Assembly (NCBI GenBank): GCA_017415945.1
Contig: JAFQDR010000276.1
Coordinates: forward strand, 1 to 11,656
DNA from: Oscillospiraceae bacterium
GTDB taxonomy: Bacteria; Bacillota_A; Clostridia; Oscillospirales; Oscillospiraceae
Direction of reading: 5' to 3'
Length of the DNA stretch: 11,656 nt
Shown here: positions 1 through 7,364 of the stretch, piece by piece
Layout: each line of letters opens with the position of its first letter
Position numbering within the stretch: position 1 is the first letter of the stretch
The notes under the pieces: generated by a model
Told to the model about the DNA's origin: nothing
Database searches by the model: none
Seen by the model: only the letters and a program-made list of their open reading frames with translations
Program-made: the position numbers and the translations under genes

Positions 1-1
1 C

Positions 2-3000
2 TTTATTTCTGTTGCTGATCCATTAAACGATGAACCGATGGCAGTTTTAGACTATACAGAACAGGACCTCATTGACCGCGGAGTAATCGAGCGAAAAGAA
101 ACTGTTATTGATTGGGAAGCCATAAACGGTGAGTGGTACTATGGCTTTGCAGATGAAAACGGATACCAGTTTTACCGCCTTGCTTTTGATATGAAAACCG
201 CTGCAATGAACTTTGACTACGGTTTCTTCGAAAGTGAGTATGTCAACCGCTATGCAGGCTCCTTTACTATCGATCCGGTTTCGCAGGAAATTACCGCAGT
301 GTTGCACGACAGCAGCGTTATGCATACGGATCCGGATATAACATTGAAGTTCCGTTTAGCTTCATCAGAAAATAGTGACGGTGCTGTACTTGTATGGAAG
401 ATGACTTCCTGTGATGTGGAGAAATATCGGCATCTTATTGGTACGAGCATTGAGTTTTCAAAAAATATGCCATCGATTATTGAATTATCCGCAGTTTCAG
501 ACGGTGATTTTAAGATATACACGATTCCACAGGACGGTGACAACTCTCTTGTGCTGAAAATACCGAAGTCGTGGTACTGGAAGACCGGTGATTTCGTGGA
601 GGATTATGATGGTTCACCAGCTTTTCCGACCGTAAAACGGGTCGCCTACAGAAAGACCACCCAAACGCTTCAGGAGTTTACAGATGAACTTCGAGCAACT
701 GAACCGGGGTATACACAGTATGATATGGATAGTCCGATCAAGGGTGAAACGGATGCGGGACACACTTATGTAGGATATTACGGTGACGGAGAGCAGATCA
801 AAGGTCTTCACTACAGAAGGTATTTATTCTATATAACAACGGACGCAGATGCATATATATTGGAGGTTTGGCAGTATCTTGATATTGACGGAGAAGATTT
901 TGTTGAGGAGATTCTCAATCAGGTCAGAAAATCGTTCTATGTGAATGTGGGTGAATTGCCGGGCACTTCCGATTCGGACGTAACTCCGCCCGAAAAGATT
1001 ACCGTTCAACTTCCCGAGGACTTCGTTTTCCCCATCACCGACGGATCCACCTCCACCACCAATCTGGATAAAGCAGTACGCAATGCCATTCTCGGCGGAG
1101 AGCAAACCATCGCACACACCAAAACCTATACATCCTTTCAGAATCTGCTGAACGGCAAATGTGAGCTGATCTTCACCACACCGCTTTCCGATTCTCAGCT
1201 CCAGACCATGCAGGAACGGGACTTCAGACATGAAGCAGAGCCGGTTGCCGGAGAGGGTTTTGTGTTCGTTGTCAACAAGGACAATCCCGTGGATACACTC
1301 ACCATTGAGCAGATCAAAGACATTTACTCCGGCAAGATCACCAACTGGAAGGAAGTCGGCGGAAATGATGCTGAGATCATCGCATACCAGCGCAACGCCG
1401 ATTCGGGAAGCCAGAATTATATGATCTCCTTCATGGGTGATACCCCGCTGATGAAGCCAGTCACCGATCAGATTCCCGCATCCATGAGCGGAATTCTCGA
1501 TGTGATCGCTAACTATGACAACGGTATCGACGCCATCGGCTATTCGGTATATGCGTATTCCGATGGAATGTACGAAAACATCTCCGAGATCAAATACATC
1601 AAGGTAAATGGCGTGGAACCGTCCCTTACCACTCTTGCAGACGGAAGTTATCCGCTGCTTGGCTATAACTACGCTGTGTTTTCTGCAGACGAACCGGAAG
1701 ATTCTAATGTCCGAACGCTGGTGAAATGGATTCAGTCAGATGAGGGGCAGCAGATGATTGCCGATGCAGGATTTATTCCGTACCGTCGTGTGGAAGGACT
1801 GACCCTGCCCGAGTCCACAACAAAGATGCTGTACACCGCTGTCGGCACATCGGGTGTCATGAAGCCGGACGAAATGGCGGACTACTACTTCGAGTGCAAT
1901 TCTGTTCCCGAATCCTTTACGGCGGAAGGACTGAACGAAGCAATCGCCGCATTCATTGCCGATGCGGAGGCAGAGCTTGCCGCACTTGATAAAGAGGAAA
2001 TGAAAAGTTTCGTCAAGTCCCGTTTTCAGTGGGGATTTGCATCTGAGGATGTTGTGATCAGAAAAACACTTATCAACGGTTATCTGTCCGTTGTTGTGGG
2101 ACTCAGATACAACGAGGGCGCACAGGATTCCCCGGATTACTATTACGATGTCCGTACCGCTGTATTTGATGTTTACACAGGAAAACGGCTGGAGCTGTCC
2201 GATCTGTTCTTTGAGGAGCTGGACTTTACAGCGATACTGAATCAGCACCTTGCAAATGAGGCGGTGGCGTCCTATTCAAGTATGTCGCACATCACCCACG
2301 CCATGCTTCATGATTTCACGGGACTCTATGAGGGTGAATTTACCTTCACGGCTGACAGTATCATTTTCAAGCGGAACACCTGCTTTGCGGACGGCGTTGT
2401 GCTGTCACTCGACGGAATGCTTGAGCATATGGTGACAAGCGTACCAAGAGATATGGCAGGATATGCGGATGCGGATACGCCGGTGTACAGGAAGATCAGA
2501 TACGGGACAACAAGCGAATACGCTGAGGAGAAAAACGGAATCACGATATGGTATCTGGATAAAGAGAATAACTCACTTTCTGAAGATGTTTGCGATAAGA
2601 TCAATACTTTCATCGATTCCCTTTATAATGTGTATTTTACTCCCGAAAAACTTCTGGAATCCGCACGAGCGATCGACCCCGGGTTTGACAAAGTCACAAT
2701 AGGTCCGTTCCCGGATTTTCAGGTGAGTCTATATGGGAATCGATACATAGAAATAAGGGGAGCCAATCTCGCATTCCCGCAAAAAACAGAAACGGGAATA
2801 TTTGACATTAACTTTACGGTAATTCAAGATCACCACAACTCAGCCTATTTTGCGTATTATTTCAACGCTCTTACAGGAGATGAACTGATTATCGGAGATC
2901 TGTTCAAGGAAGGCTGGGAGAGCGAAGCGGTATATTCGGTCTATGACGAAACCTATAAACAACGGGATTCCGGTACATGGACAGCATATACCGAAGCTTT

Positions 3001-3160
3001 CGACGTGAAAAACTGCAGAATTCTCAATGTCTCGGATTATGTGAACGCACCGTACAACAAAGGGGATTTAAGCGATCTGGAAATGCCGGTCACTGTGTAT
3101 ATCATAACAGATAACGGGGACAAGGTGGCTGTGTCAGTGCCGAGAGAATATATAAAGTGA
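2..3160 (+). CDS. Large protein with internal PstS-like solute-binding domain, 5'-truncated by the window
   Basis: The reading frame is open from base 2 and the first ATG (base 38) has no ribosome site, so the true start and any signal peptide lie outside the window. Counting from that ATG, residues 1 to about 310 form an unrecognised module; its end (about 170-310) vaguely resembles a PsbP/DcrB-like fold. A short Ser/Asp/Pro linker leads into a PstS-type periplasmic-binding domain (about 325-600) with the ligand-loop motif DGSTS (335-339), the block GEGFVFVVNKDNP (405 onward), IYSGKITNWKEVGG, and RNADSGSQ (452-459), equivalent to the phosphate-contacting GSGT-like loop of PstS. The C-terminal 400 residues contain two stretches resembling DUF3298/RsiV-type domains (about 700-730 and 930-960, pattern ...TGxxLxxxDLF). 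No PstC/A/B transporter genes lie in the window, so sensing or surface binding is more likely than uptake. The binding-domain call is firm; the outer modules are tentative. Confidence 0.8.
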   Translation, partial: FISVADPLNDEPMAVLDYTEQDLIDRGVIERKETVIDWEAINGEWYYGFADENGYQFYRLAFDMKTAAMNFDYGFFESEYVNRYAGSFTIDPVSQEITAVLHDSSVMHTDPDITLKFRLASSENSDGAVLVWKMTSCDVEKYRHLIGTSIEFSKNMPSIIELSAVSDGDFKIYTIPQDGDNSLVLKIPKSWYWKTGDFVEDYDGSPAFPTVKRVAYRKTTQTLQEFTDELRATEPGYTQYDMDSPIKGETDAGHTYVGYYGDGEQIKGLHYRRYLFYITTDADAYILEVWQYLDIDGEDFVEEILNQVRKSFYVNVGELPGTSDSDVTPPEKITVQLPEDFVFPITDGSTSTTNLDKAVRNAILGGEQTIAHTKTYTSFQNLLNGKCELIFTTPLSDSQLQTMQERDFRHEAEPVAGEGFVFVVNKDNPVDTLTIEQIKDIYSGKITNWKEVGGNDAEIIAYQRNADSGSQNYMISFMGDTPLMKPVTDQIPASMSGILDVIANYDNGIDAIGYSVYAYSDGMYENISEIKYIKVNGVEPSLTTLADGSYPLLGYNYAVFSADEPEDSNVRTLVKWIQSDEGQQMIADAGFIPYRRVEGLTLPESTTKMLYTAVGTSGVMKPDEMADYYFECNSVPESFTAEGLNEAIAAFIADAEAELAALDKEEMKSFVKSRFQWGFASEDVVIRKTLINGYLSVVVGLRYNEGAQDSPDYYYDVRTAVFDVYTGKRLELSDLFFEELDFTAILNQHLANEAVASYSSMSHITHAMLHDFTGLYEGEFTFTADSIIFKRNTCFADGVVLSLDGMLEHMVTSVPRDMAGYADADTPVYRKIRYGTTSEYAEEKNGITIWYLDKENNSLSEDVCDKINTFIDSLYNVYFTPEKLLESARAIDPGFDKVTIGPFPDFQVSLYGNRYIEIRGANLAFPQKTETGIFDINFTVIQDHHNSAYFAYYFNALTGDELIIGDLFKEGWESEAVYSVYDETYKQRDSGTWTAYTEAFDVKNCRILNVSDYVNAPYNKGDLSDLEMPVTVYIITDNGDKVAVSVPREYIK

Positions 3161-3165
3161 GGAGG
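3161..3165 (+). promoter_or_regulatory. Ribosome binding site GGAGG
   Basis: GGAGG begins directly after the stop codon of the preceding gene and lies 7 bases before ATG 3173. It fixes that start and shows that the cysteine-rich gene is initiated independently within the same transcript. Confidence 0.85.
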
Positions 3166-3172
3166 AAATCCA

Positions 3173-3775
3173 ATGACCGGGAAACATAAATGTAAGATTC
3201 TGAAAGAAATTCGCCGACAGATTGCCGAACAAAACGACATCCGTTTCGTGATTGAGGAATGTACCCACAGGGGAAAATGCCGCGGAACCTGCCCGAAATG
3301 CGAATGGGAAGTACAGATGTTGGAACGGGAGTTGGAAAAGCGGCGTGCAGCCGGAAAAAAAGTAGTGCTCGCAGGTATTTCTGCCGGCTTTTTGCTGACC
3401 TCCTGCACACCGATCGAAACGGTAAAAGAAGTTAACAACTCAGTTATCGATTCCTTGGATGGTGACCGTCAGACCGTAACCCCAACAATGGGTGATCCCC
3501 TTCCTGACACATTTGAAGATGAAACGATGGTTACAGAAGGTGTACCTGCCATTCCGGAAACGGAACTGGAAATGGGAGAAGTGGTTCCCGATGATATGAC
3601 AGAAGCCGTTGGAACGCTTCCCATCGGAGATGACACAGAGAACTGCGATGTTCCGGTGGATACAGAAGAGGATGAGTTGGAGATAGCAGGTGGAATTCCG
3701 CCGGCAGCGCAGGAGGAACTTGTTCTTGAAGGCGATATCCGGTATCCGGCCGAGGATGATGAGGCGCAGCCATGA
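3173..3775 (+). CDS. Cysteine-rich protein with internal lipobox/membrane segment and acidic tail
   Basis: This 200-residue protein has an unusual three-part layout. Residues 1-62 are basic and helical, with Cys7 and a cluster C30-X5-C36-X3-C40-X2-C43 (ECTHRGKCRGTCPKC), which could bind a metal or an Fe-S cluster. A short hydrophobic stretch (about 64-77) ends in LTSC, a textbook lipobox with Cys78, but it is preceded by a 60-residue charged domain rather than a short signal-peptide n-region. The remaining 120 residues are strongly acidic and rich in Thr and Pro, like a disordered surface linker. I recall similar small proteins in Ruminococcus-like genomes but know of no function. The stop overlaps the next start (ATGA), coupling it to the radical-SAM gene. 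It may be a partner or substrate of that enzyme (inference). Coding status is supported by the strong ribosome site and tight packing. Confidence 0.75.
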   Translation: MTGKHKCKILKEIRRQIAEQNDIRFVIEECTHRGKCRGTCPKCEWEVQMLERELEKRRAAGKKVVLAGISAGFLLTSCTPIETVKEVNNSVIDSLDGDRQTVTPTMGDPLPDTFEDETMVTEGVPAIPETELEMGEVVPDDMTEAVGTLPIGDDTENCDVPVDTEEDELEIAGGIPPAAQEELVLEGDIRYPAEDDEAQP

Positions 3776-4410
3776 CTTCTCCCGAGGAAAAAAGAGTCTT
3801 CTTTCCTACGGCGGCGATCTCACGTTTACGGATGGCAACCGATGGAGAGGGCGTTACCACTCTGGTTTGTGCATGTGGCTGTCCTTTGCGGTGTGCGTAT
3901 TGCATCAACAAGTTCACGTGGGATGAGAGTGCCAAAGTCAACCGCTATACTCCGCAGGAGCTGTATGATAAGGTCAAATTGGATTCCCTGTATTTCGAGG
4001 CAACCGGAGGCGGTGTAACCTTTGGGGGAGGAGAACCGCTTTTGTATGCGGACTTTTTCCCGCAGTTCCGTGCTTTGTGCGGAACAAGATGGAAACTGTA
4101 CGCCGAAACCAGTCTGTGCGTGCCGGAGAGTAATGTTCGGACTGCCGCACAGGTTATGGATGGGTTTATTGTGGACGTCAAGGATACCGATCCGGATATT
4201 TATCTGGCATACACCGGCAAAGAAGTGTCAACTGCGCTGAACAATCTCCGATTGCTTGCTGCGCTTACGGATCCGGCGAGGATTCGTGTACGGCTGCCGC
4301 TGATTCCGGGGTACAACACCGATGAGAACAGAAAGAAAAGTGAAGCGATTCTCCGCGATATGGGAATTACCGATATTGACCGTTTCAATTATGTAGTAAG
4401 AGAAGGATGA
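3772..4410 (+). CDS. Radical SAM protein, glycyl-radical-enzyme activase (PflA-like) family
   Basis: The 212-residue product has the radical-SAM cluster motif C37-X3-C41-X2-C44 (GCPLRCAYC), with two extra cysteines just before it (C33, C35). The text around it, DGEGVTTLVC...CINKFTWD, matches the DGPG...C.NRDTWD region of pyruvate formate-lyase activases. GGVTFGGGEPLL (about 80-91) is the SAM-contacting GGE motif, and VDVKDTD (134-140) and LPLIPGYNTDE (175-185) match later strands of the same family. Such enzymes bind a 4Fe-4S cluster and cleave S-adenosylmethionine to a 5'-deoxyadenosyl radical. The protein is shorter than PflA (about 246 residues), lacking the last part of the barrel. No glycyl-radical enzyme is encoded in the window. 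It overlaps both neighbours by ATGA junctions, so it is made together with the cysteine-rich protein and the serine hydrolase. Family call is firm; substrate is unknown. Confidence 0.88.
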   Translation: MTSPEEKRVFFPTAAISRLRMATDGEGVTTLVCACGCPLRCAYCINKFTWDESAKVNRYTPQELYDKVKLDSLYFEATGGGVTFGGGEPLLYADFFPQFRALCGTRWKLYAETSLCVPESNVRTAAQVMDGFIVDVKDTDPDIYLAYTGKEVSTALNNLRLLAALTDPARIRVRLPLIPGYNTDENRKKSEAILRDMGITDIDRFNYVVREG

Positions 4411-5540
4411 GATATTACATAAACAAAGCAAAAGTGCTGTGTGTCTGCCTGGTGGCAGTGCTGATTCTTGTTTGTTCATGTGCTATTGTCCCAACGGAAA
4501 TAACCGATACTCCGAAGGAGAGGTGTGAAGAATCCATTGGTACAACCGACGAGCCCATAGAAGAAACCGTTCCGAAATCGGACACAGCAACGCAGGATGC
4601 GGTCACTTCCGAGATAGAACCGCCTGAAACCGTACCGATGGTGGTAACAGAAGCAGAGACGGCGGATATCTCCGATGAAACGGAATCAATACCTGCTGCC
4701 GTCGAACAGACTCCGGAAGCAACCACTCCTACAGAAACGGAACCTCCGGAGCCGCCAACAATGCCGGACGATCTTCATACCAATATCACTGATCCCCGTG
4801 CTGCTTTCATCCTGATGGAAATATATGAAGCCATATCCGCATCCACGAACGCAGGTGTATATTTCACCGATGTGGACGAAGAATACTGGTTCGGCATCGG
4901 CGAGGAAAACAAGTACCACACAGCCAGCACGGTGAAACCGGTGTACTGTCAGTACCTGCTCTCTGCCGGAGTTGATCTTGAAACCGAAATCACGCTTCAG
5001 CAGGTCAGTCGTACCAGTTCTACAGGCAAACTGAACTGGGACGACATAGGTACTACATTCACAGTAGGTGAGCTGATAGAATACTCGATCCGATATTCCG
5101 ACAATCAGGCACACCGGCTACTGTATGAAACCTTCGGCATCGAAGGGTACAACAAATATGTGGCAAACTTCGGCAGCGGCGGACTTCCGATGGATGAGGA
5201 ATGGGAATGGTCAAGGGTCACACCGAAGAAACTGTCCCGTGTGATGCTGGAGATTCATCGGTACAGCGCAGAGAACAGCATCCTGATTGACCATCTGAAG
5301 AATACTGCGTTCAATAGTCAGATTCCTGCAGGAACAAAGTATGAAACCGCCCACAAATACGGCAGCAACTGCGGTACGGATGGGTACCACGATACGGCAA
5401 TCGTTTATGCGCCGGAGCGGGCATATGTGCTGACGATCATGACGCATATTGATACGGCACAGACAGAGGATGAGGATGCGGTATTCCGCAGAGTTGCCGA
5501 GCTGTGTGATGCACTTCATGAGATTTTATTCCTGAATTGA
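4407..5540 (+). CDS. Lipoprotein serine hydrolase, class A beta-lactamase-like fold
   Basis: A hydrophobic N-terminus (residues 9-24) ends in V-C-S-C with Cys25 as the likely lipidated residue, followed by an acidic Thr/Pro/Glu-rich linker (about 30-120) that would span the wall. The catalytic domain (about 130-377) has the three active-site motifs of penicillin-recognising enzymes: S174-T-V-K177, S231-D-N233, and K317-Y-G319 in place of the usual K-T/S-G. The ExxLN omega-loop that supplies the deacylating glutamate in true class A beta-lactamases is not visible; that region reads EEWEWSRVTPKKLSRV. Family members of this type are usually annotated as serine hydrolases, and a peptidoglycan peptidase role outside the membrane is more plausible than antibiotic hydrolysis (inference). 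The start overlaps the radical-SAM stop (ATGA), with AGAAGG immediately upstream. The gene is last in the run, before a hairpin. Confidence 0.85.
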   Translation: MRYYINKAKVLCVCLVAVLILVCSCAIVPTEITDTPKERCEESIGTTDEPIEETVPKSDTATQDAVTSEIEPPETVPMVVTEAETADISDETESIPAAVEQTPEATTPTETEPPEPPTMPDDLHTNITDPRAAFILMEIYEAISASTNAGVYFTDVDEEYWFGIGEENKYHTASTVKPVYCQYLLSAGVDLETEITLQQVSRTSSTGKLNWDDIGTTFTVGELIEYSIRYSDNQAHRLLYETFGIEGYNKYVANFGSGGLPMDEEWEWSRVTPKKLSRVMLEIHRYSAENSILIDHLKNTAFNSQIPAGTKYETAHKYGSNCGTDGYHDTAIVYAPERAYVLTIMTHIDTAQTEDEDAVFRRVAELCDALHEILFLN

Positions 5541-5548
5541 TTCTGAAA

Positions 5549-5587
5549 AAAACACAGCACAAGCTCACATTGAGGGTGCTGTGTTTT
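5549..5587 (+). terminator. Hairpin terminator closing the four-gene run
   Basis: A perfect 12-bp stem (AAAACACAGCAC at 5549-5560 pairs with GTGCTGTGTTTT at 5576-5587) encloses a 15-base loop, 8 bases after the hydrolase stop. Terminal A/T pairs supply a short T run at the 3' side, so it can act as a Rho-independent terminator, although the U-tract is short. Confidence 0.8.
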
Positions 5588-5613
5588 CTGTATTCTGATC
5601 TTTGGTGTTGTCT

Positions 5614-5628
5614 ATTTCATTAACATTG
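5614..5628 (+). promoter_or_regulatory. Candidate response-regulator site upstream of the regulator gene
   Basis: ATTTCATTAACATTG differs at only two of 15 positions from ATTTCAGTAAGATTG at 7310-7324, upstream of the transporter genes. It overlaps the -35 region of the promoter at 5626-5651. The shared element suggests that one regulator, most likely the adjacent OmpR-type protein, recognises both promoters. This is inferred from sequence similarity only. Confidence 0.45.
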
Positions 5629-5651
5629 ACGAAATATTTGCATGATATAAT
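5626..5651 (+). promoter_or_regulatory. Extended -10 promoter for the two-component genes
   Basis: TATAAT at 5646-5651 is a perfect -10 box, preceded by TG one base away (5643-5644), which makes an extended -10 element. A TTGACG at 5626-5631 is only 14 bases away, short for a -35, but extended -10 promoters tolerate that. The start codon lies 34 bases downstream, with GGGAG at 5669-5673 as a plausible ribosome site. Confidence 0.7.
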
Positions 5652-5685
5652 GGAAATATCAATCATGTGGGAGATGATACTGTAA

Positions 5686-6348
5686 ATGAAATATATTCTA
5701 ATCGTTGAGGACGATCACACCCTGCGGGAAGGACTGGTTTTGGCATTACAGAACAATGATATTTCAGTATGTTCCGCTGCCGATCTTGCTTCCGCACGCC
5801 GTATTCTTCGTGAGCGAACTTTCGATCTGCTTCTGCTCGACTGTAATCTTCCCGATGGGAGCGGCATCGAGTTGTGCCGTGAAATGACTGCTGTACAGGA
5901 CGTCCCTGTGATCTTTCTTACTGTCCGTGATGCGGAGATCGACGAAGTAACTGCGTTCCGTGCCGGGGCGTGCGATTATATCAAGAAACCGTTTTCGTTG
6001 ACAATCCTGCAGGAGCGAATTTCTGCTGCTCTGCGAAAGCGTTCATCGAATCACATTTACGAAGACGCACGCTTTCGCTTTGATTTCACGGAGCTGACCT
6101 TTTCAGCGGACGGACAGCGTGTCATTCTCAGTACCACCGAGCAGAAATTACTTACCGTGTTCTGCAATCACAAGGGACAGATTCTCGAACGTCAGACTCT
6201 GGTGGACAAAATCTGGTCTTGCGACAGCGATTACATAGACGAAAACGCACTGTCCGTGATGGTGAAGCGGCTCCGGGACAAGCTGGGTGCGGACTGCATC
6301 GGCACGGTTTACGGTATGGGCTATGTCTGGAAAGGTGCGAAGAAATGA
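5686..6348 (+). CDS. OmpR/PhoB-family response regulator
   Basis: The 220-residue product has a receiver domain (1 to about 115) with acidic pocket E8-D9-D10, phosphoacceptor D52 (LLDCNLPDG), T79 and K101 (KKPF). It is followed by a winged-helix DNA-binding domain (about 123-218) with the typical ends LSTTEQKLL and YGMGYVW. Phosphorylation by the partner kinase should drive binding to direct-repeat sites near promoters. The stop overlaps the kinase start by an ATGA junction, giving a fixed ratio of the two proteins. The gene is preceded by its own extended -10 promoter, and candidate binding elements lie before it and before the downstream ATPase gene. Length and residues are all normal for the family. 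The specific stimulus is not readable from the sequence. Confidence 0.95.
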   Translation: MKYILIVEDDHTLREGLVLALQNNDISVCSAADLASARRILRERTFDLLLLDCNLPDGSGIELCREMTAVQDVPVIFLTVRDAEIDEVTAFRAGACDYIKKPFSLTILQERISAALRKRSSNHIYEDARFRFDFTELTFSADGQRVILSTTEQKLLTVFCNHKGQILERQTLVDKIWSCDSDYIDENALSVMVKRLRDKLGADCIGTVYGMGYVWKGAKK

Positions 6349-7280
6349 TTGGGTGCGGAATTGTGATAGGAATATTTTCTGCGGCGTTTTTTGTACTGTG
6401 GCAGTATTCTGAGTCACCGTGGCTGATTCTCGGGTACATATTGACTCTTCTTGCCGTCTGCGGCATCTGTTTCATTCGCGAACGCCAGAAGAATCAGCGG
6501 ATTTTCGAGCGATTCGAGCGCATCCTCGGCGGAGAAAGTGCGGATCATATTGCAGATGAACATCTGACACCAACCGAGCGCAAGCTGATCACCTACCTGA
6601 ATGAGCTGGAAACAAGAGAAGCGAAAGTTCAGAATGGTTATCGGAGTATTTCCTCCCTTGTTGCTGATATCGCGCATCAGTCGAAAACGCCGCTGGCGTC
6701 CATTCTCATGTACACCGAAATGGGCGAAAACGGTGAGATCATCCGCGCCCAGACGGAAAAACTGTCGTTTCTCATGGATTCACTGACGAAACTGGCGAAA
6801 TGCGAGGGCGGACTGATTGCGGAGAATCTTTTACCAAAGGATAATTCCGTGAAAGAACTGCTCAGGCAAGTGATCGAAGCGAATTATGCCAATGCTGACG
6901 CGAAGAATATTGATATCCGCTGTGAAATCCCCGATGATCTGACGGCTATATTTGACCTGCGCTGGACTGCGGAAGCGGTGGGCAACATTCTCGACAATGC
7001 TGTGAAGTATTCGCCGGAGAGCAGCGAAATTACAATCTCCGCCTGTGCATACGATATGTTCGTCCGCATTGACATTGCCGATAAGGGCGGCGGAATCCCG
7101 GAAGACGAACTCTGCAATATTTGGAAGCGGTTTTACCGTGGAAAAAATGCGGCGAATCACAGCGGTGTCGGTATCGGACTGTATCTCACGGCGAACATTC
7201 TCAACACCGAAGGCGGTCGTGTTTCTGCCAAATCCGATGAAAACGGCAGTATCTTTACTGTTTATCTGCCCAAAACCTGA
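6345..7280 (+). CDS. Sensor histidine kinase, short intramembrane-sensing type
   Basis: Translation from ATG 6345 (ATGA overlap with the regulator stop, AAAGG upstream) gives 311 residues. Two hydrophobic helices (about 1-19 and 26-44) are separated by only about six residues, so there is almost no external sensor domain; this is typical of kinases that sense through a partner transporter or the membrane. The dimerisation/phosphoacceptor helix carries H111 in AHQSKTPL. The ATP-binding domain follows with the N box NILDN (214-218), G1 DKGGGIP (246 onward), F box FYRG and G2 GVGIGL (274 onward). It should autophosphorylate and pass phosphate to D52 of the neighbouring regulator. Pairing with an ABC ATPase and large permease matches BceS-like logic, in which the transporter itself may signal to the kinase (inference). 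A longer in-frame start at 6219 is rejected because it lies inside the regulator gene. Confidence 0.92.
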   Translation: MIGCGIVIGIFSAAFFVLWQYSESPWLILGYILTLLAVCGICFIRERQKNQRIFERFERILGGESADHIADEHLTPTERKLITYLNELETREAKVQNGYRSISSLVADIAHQSKTPLASILMYTEMGENGEIIRAQTEKLSFLMDSLTKLAKCEGGLIAENLLPKDNSVKELLRQVIEANYANADAKNIDIRCEIPDDLTAIFDLRWTAEAVGNILDNAVKYSPESSEITISACAYDMFVRIDIADKGGGIPEDELCNIWKRFYRGKNAANHSGVGIGLYLTANILNTEGGRVSAKSDENGSIFTVYLPKT

Positions 7281-7294
7281 AATCTTTCAGAACT

Positions 7295-7336
7295 GTAAGA
7301 ATTCGTCACATTTCAGTAAGATTGTCTCTGTAGAAT
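7295..7336 (+). promoter_or_regulatory. Candidate activator-dependent promoter of the ABC transporter genes
   Basis: Two GTAAGA copies (7295-7300 and 7316-7321) lie 21 bases apart, two helical turns, as part of longer similar blocks (CTGTAAGAATT and CAGTAAGATT). The second sits in the -35/spacer region of a -10-like TAGAAT at 7331-7336, where no consensus -35 is present. That layout is typical of promoters switched on by a PhoB/OmpR-type regulator. The second repeat overlaps the 15-base element at 7310-7324 that is shared with the regulator promoter. Confidence 0.55.
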
Positions 7337-7349
7337 GAAATCATTAAAG

Positions 7350-7357
7350 AAAGGAGG
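7350..7357 (+). promoter_or_regulatory. Ribosome binding site AAAGGAGG
   Basis: A near-perfect Shine-Dalgarno lies 7 bases before ATG 7365. It rules out the in-frame ATG at 7335, whose reading would run through this site. Confidence 0.88.
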
Positions 7358-7364
7358 CAGTTTT

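Noticed and set aside
38..40. ATG 38 as the true start of the first large protein
   Set aside because: The frame is open back to base 2 and there is no ribosome site before this ATG; the gene most likely starts upstream of the window.
6219..6344. 42-residue N-terminal extension of the histidine kinase
   Set aside because: It lies wholly within the response-regulator gene in another frame, is basic and unlike kinase N-termini, while ATG 6345 gives a typical ATGA overlap and a membrane helix at once.
7335..7364. Ten-residue extension of the ABC ATPase
   Set aside because: The extension is encoded by the ribosome site itself (AAAGGAGG at 7350-7357); the start at 7365 matches the family N-terminus.
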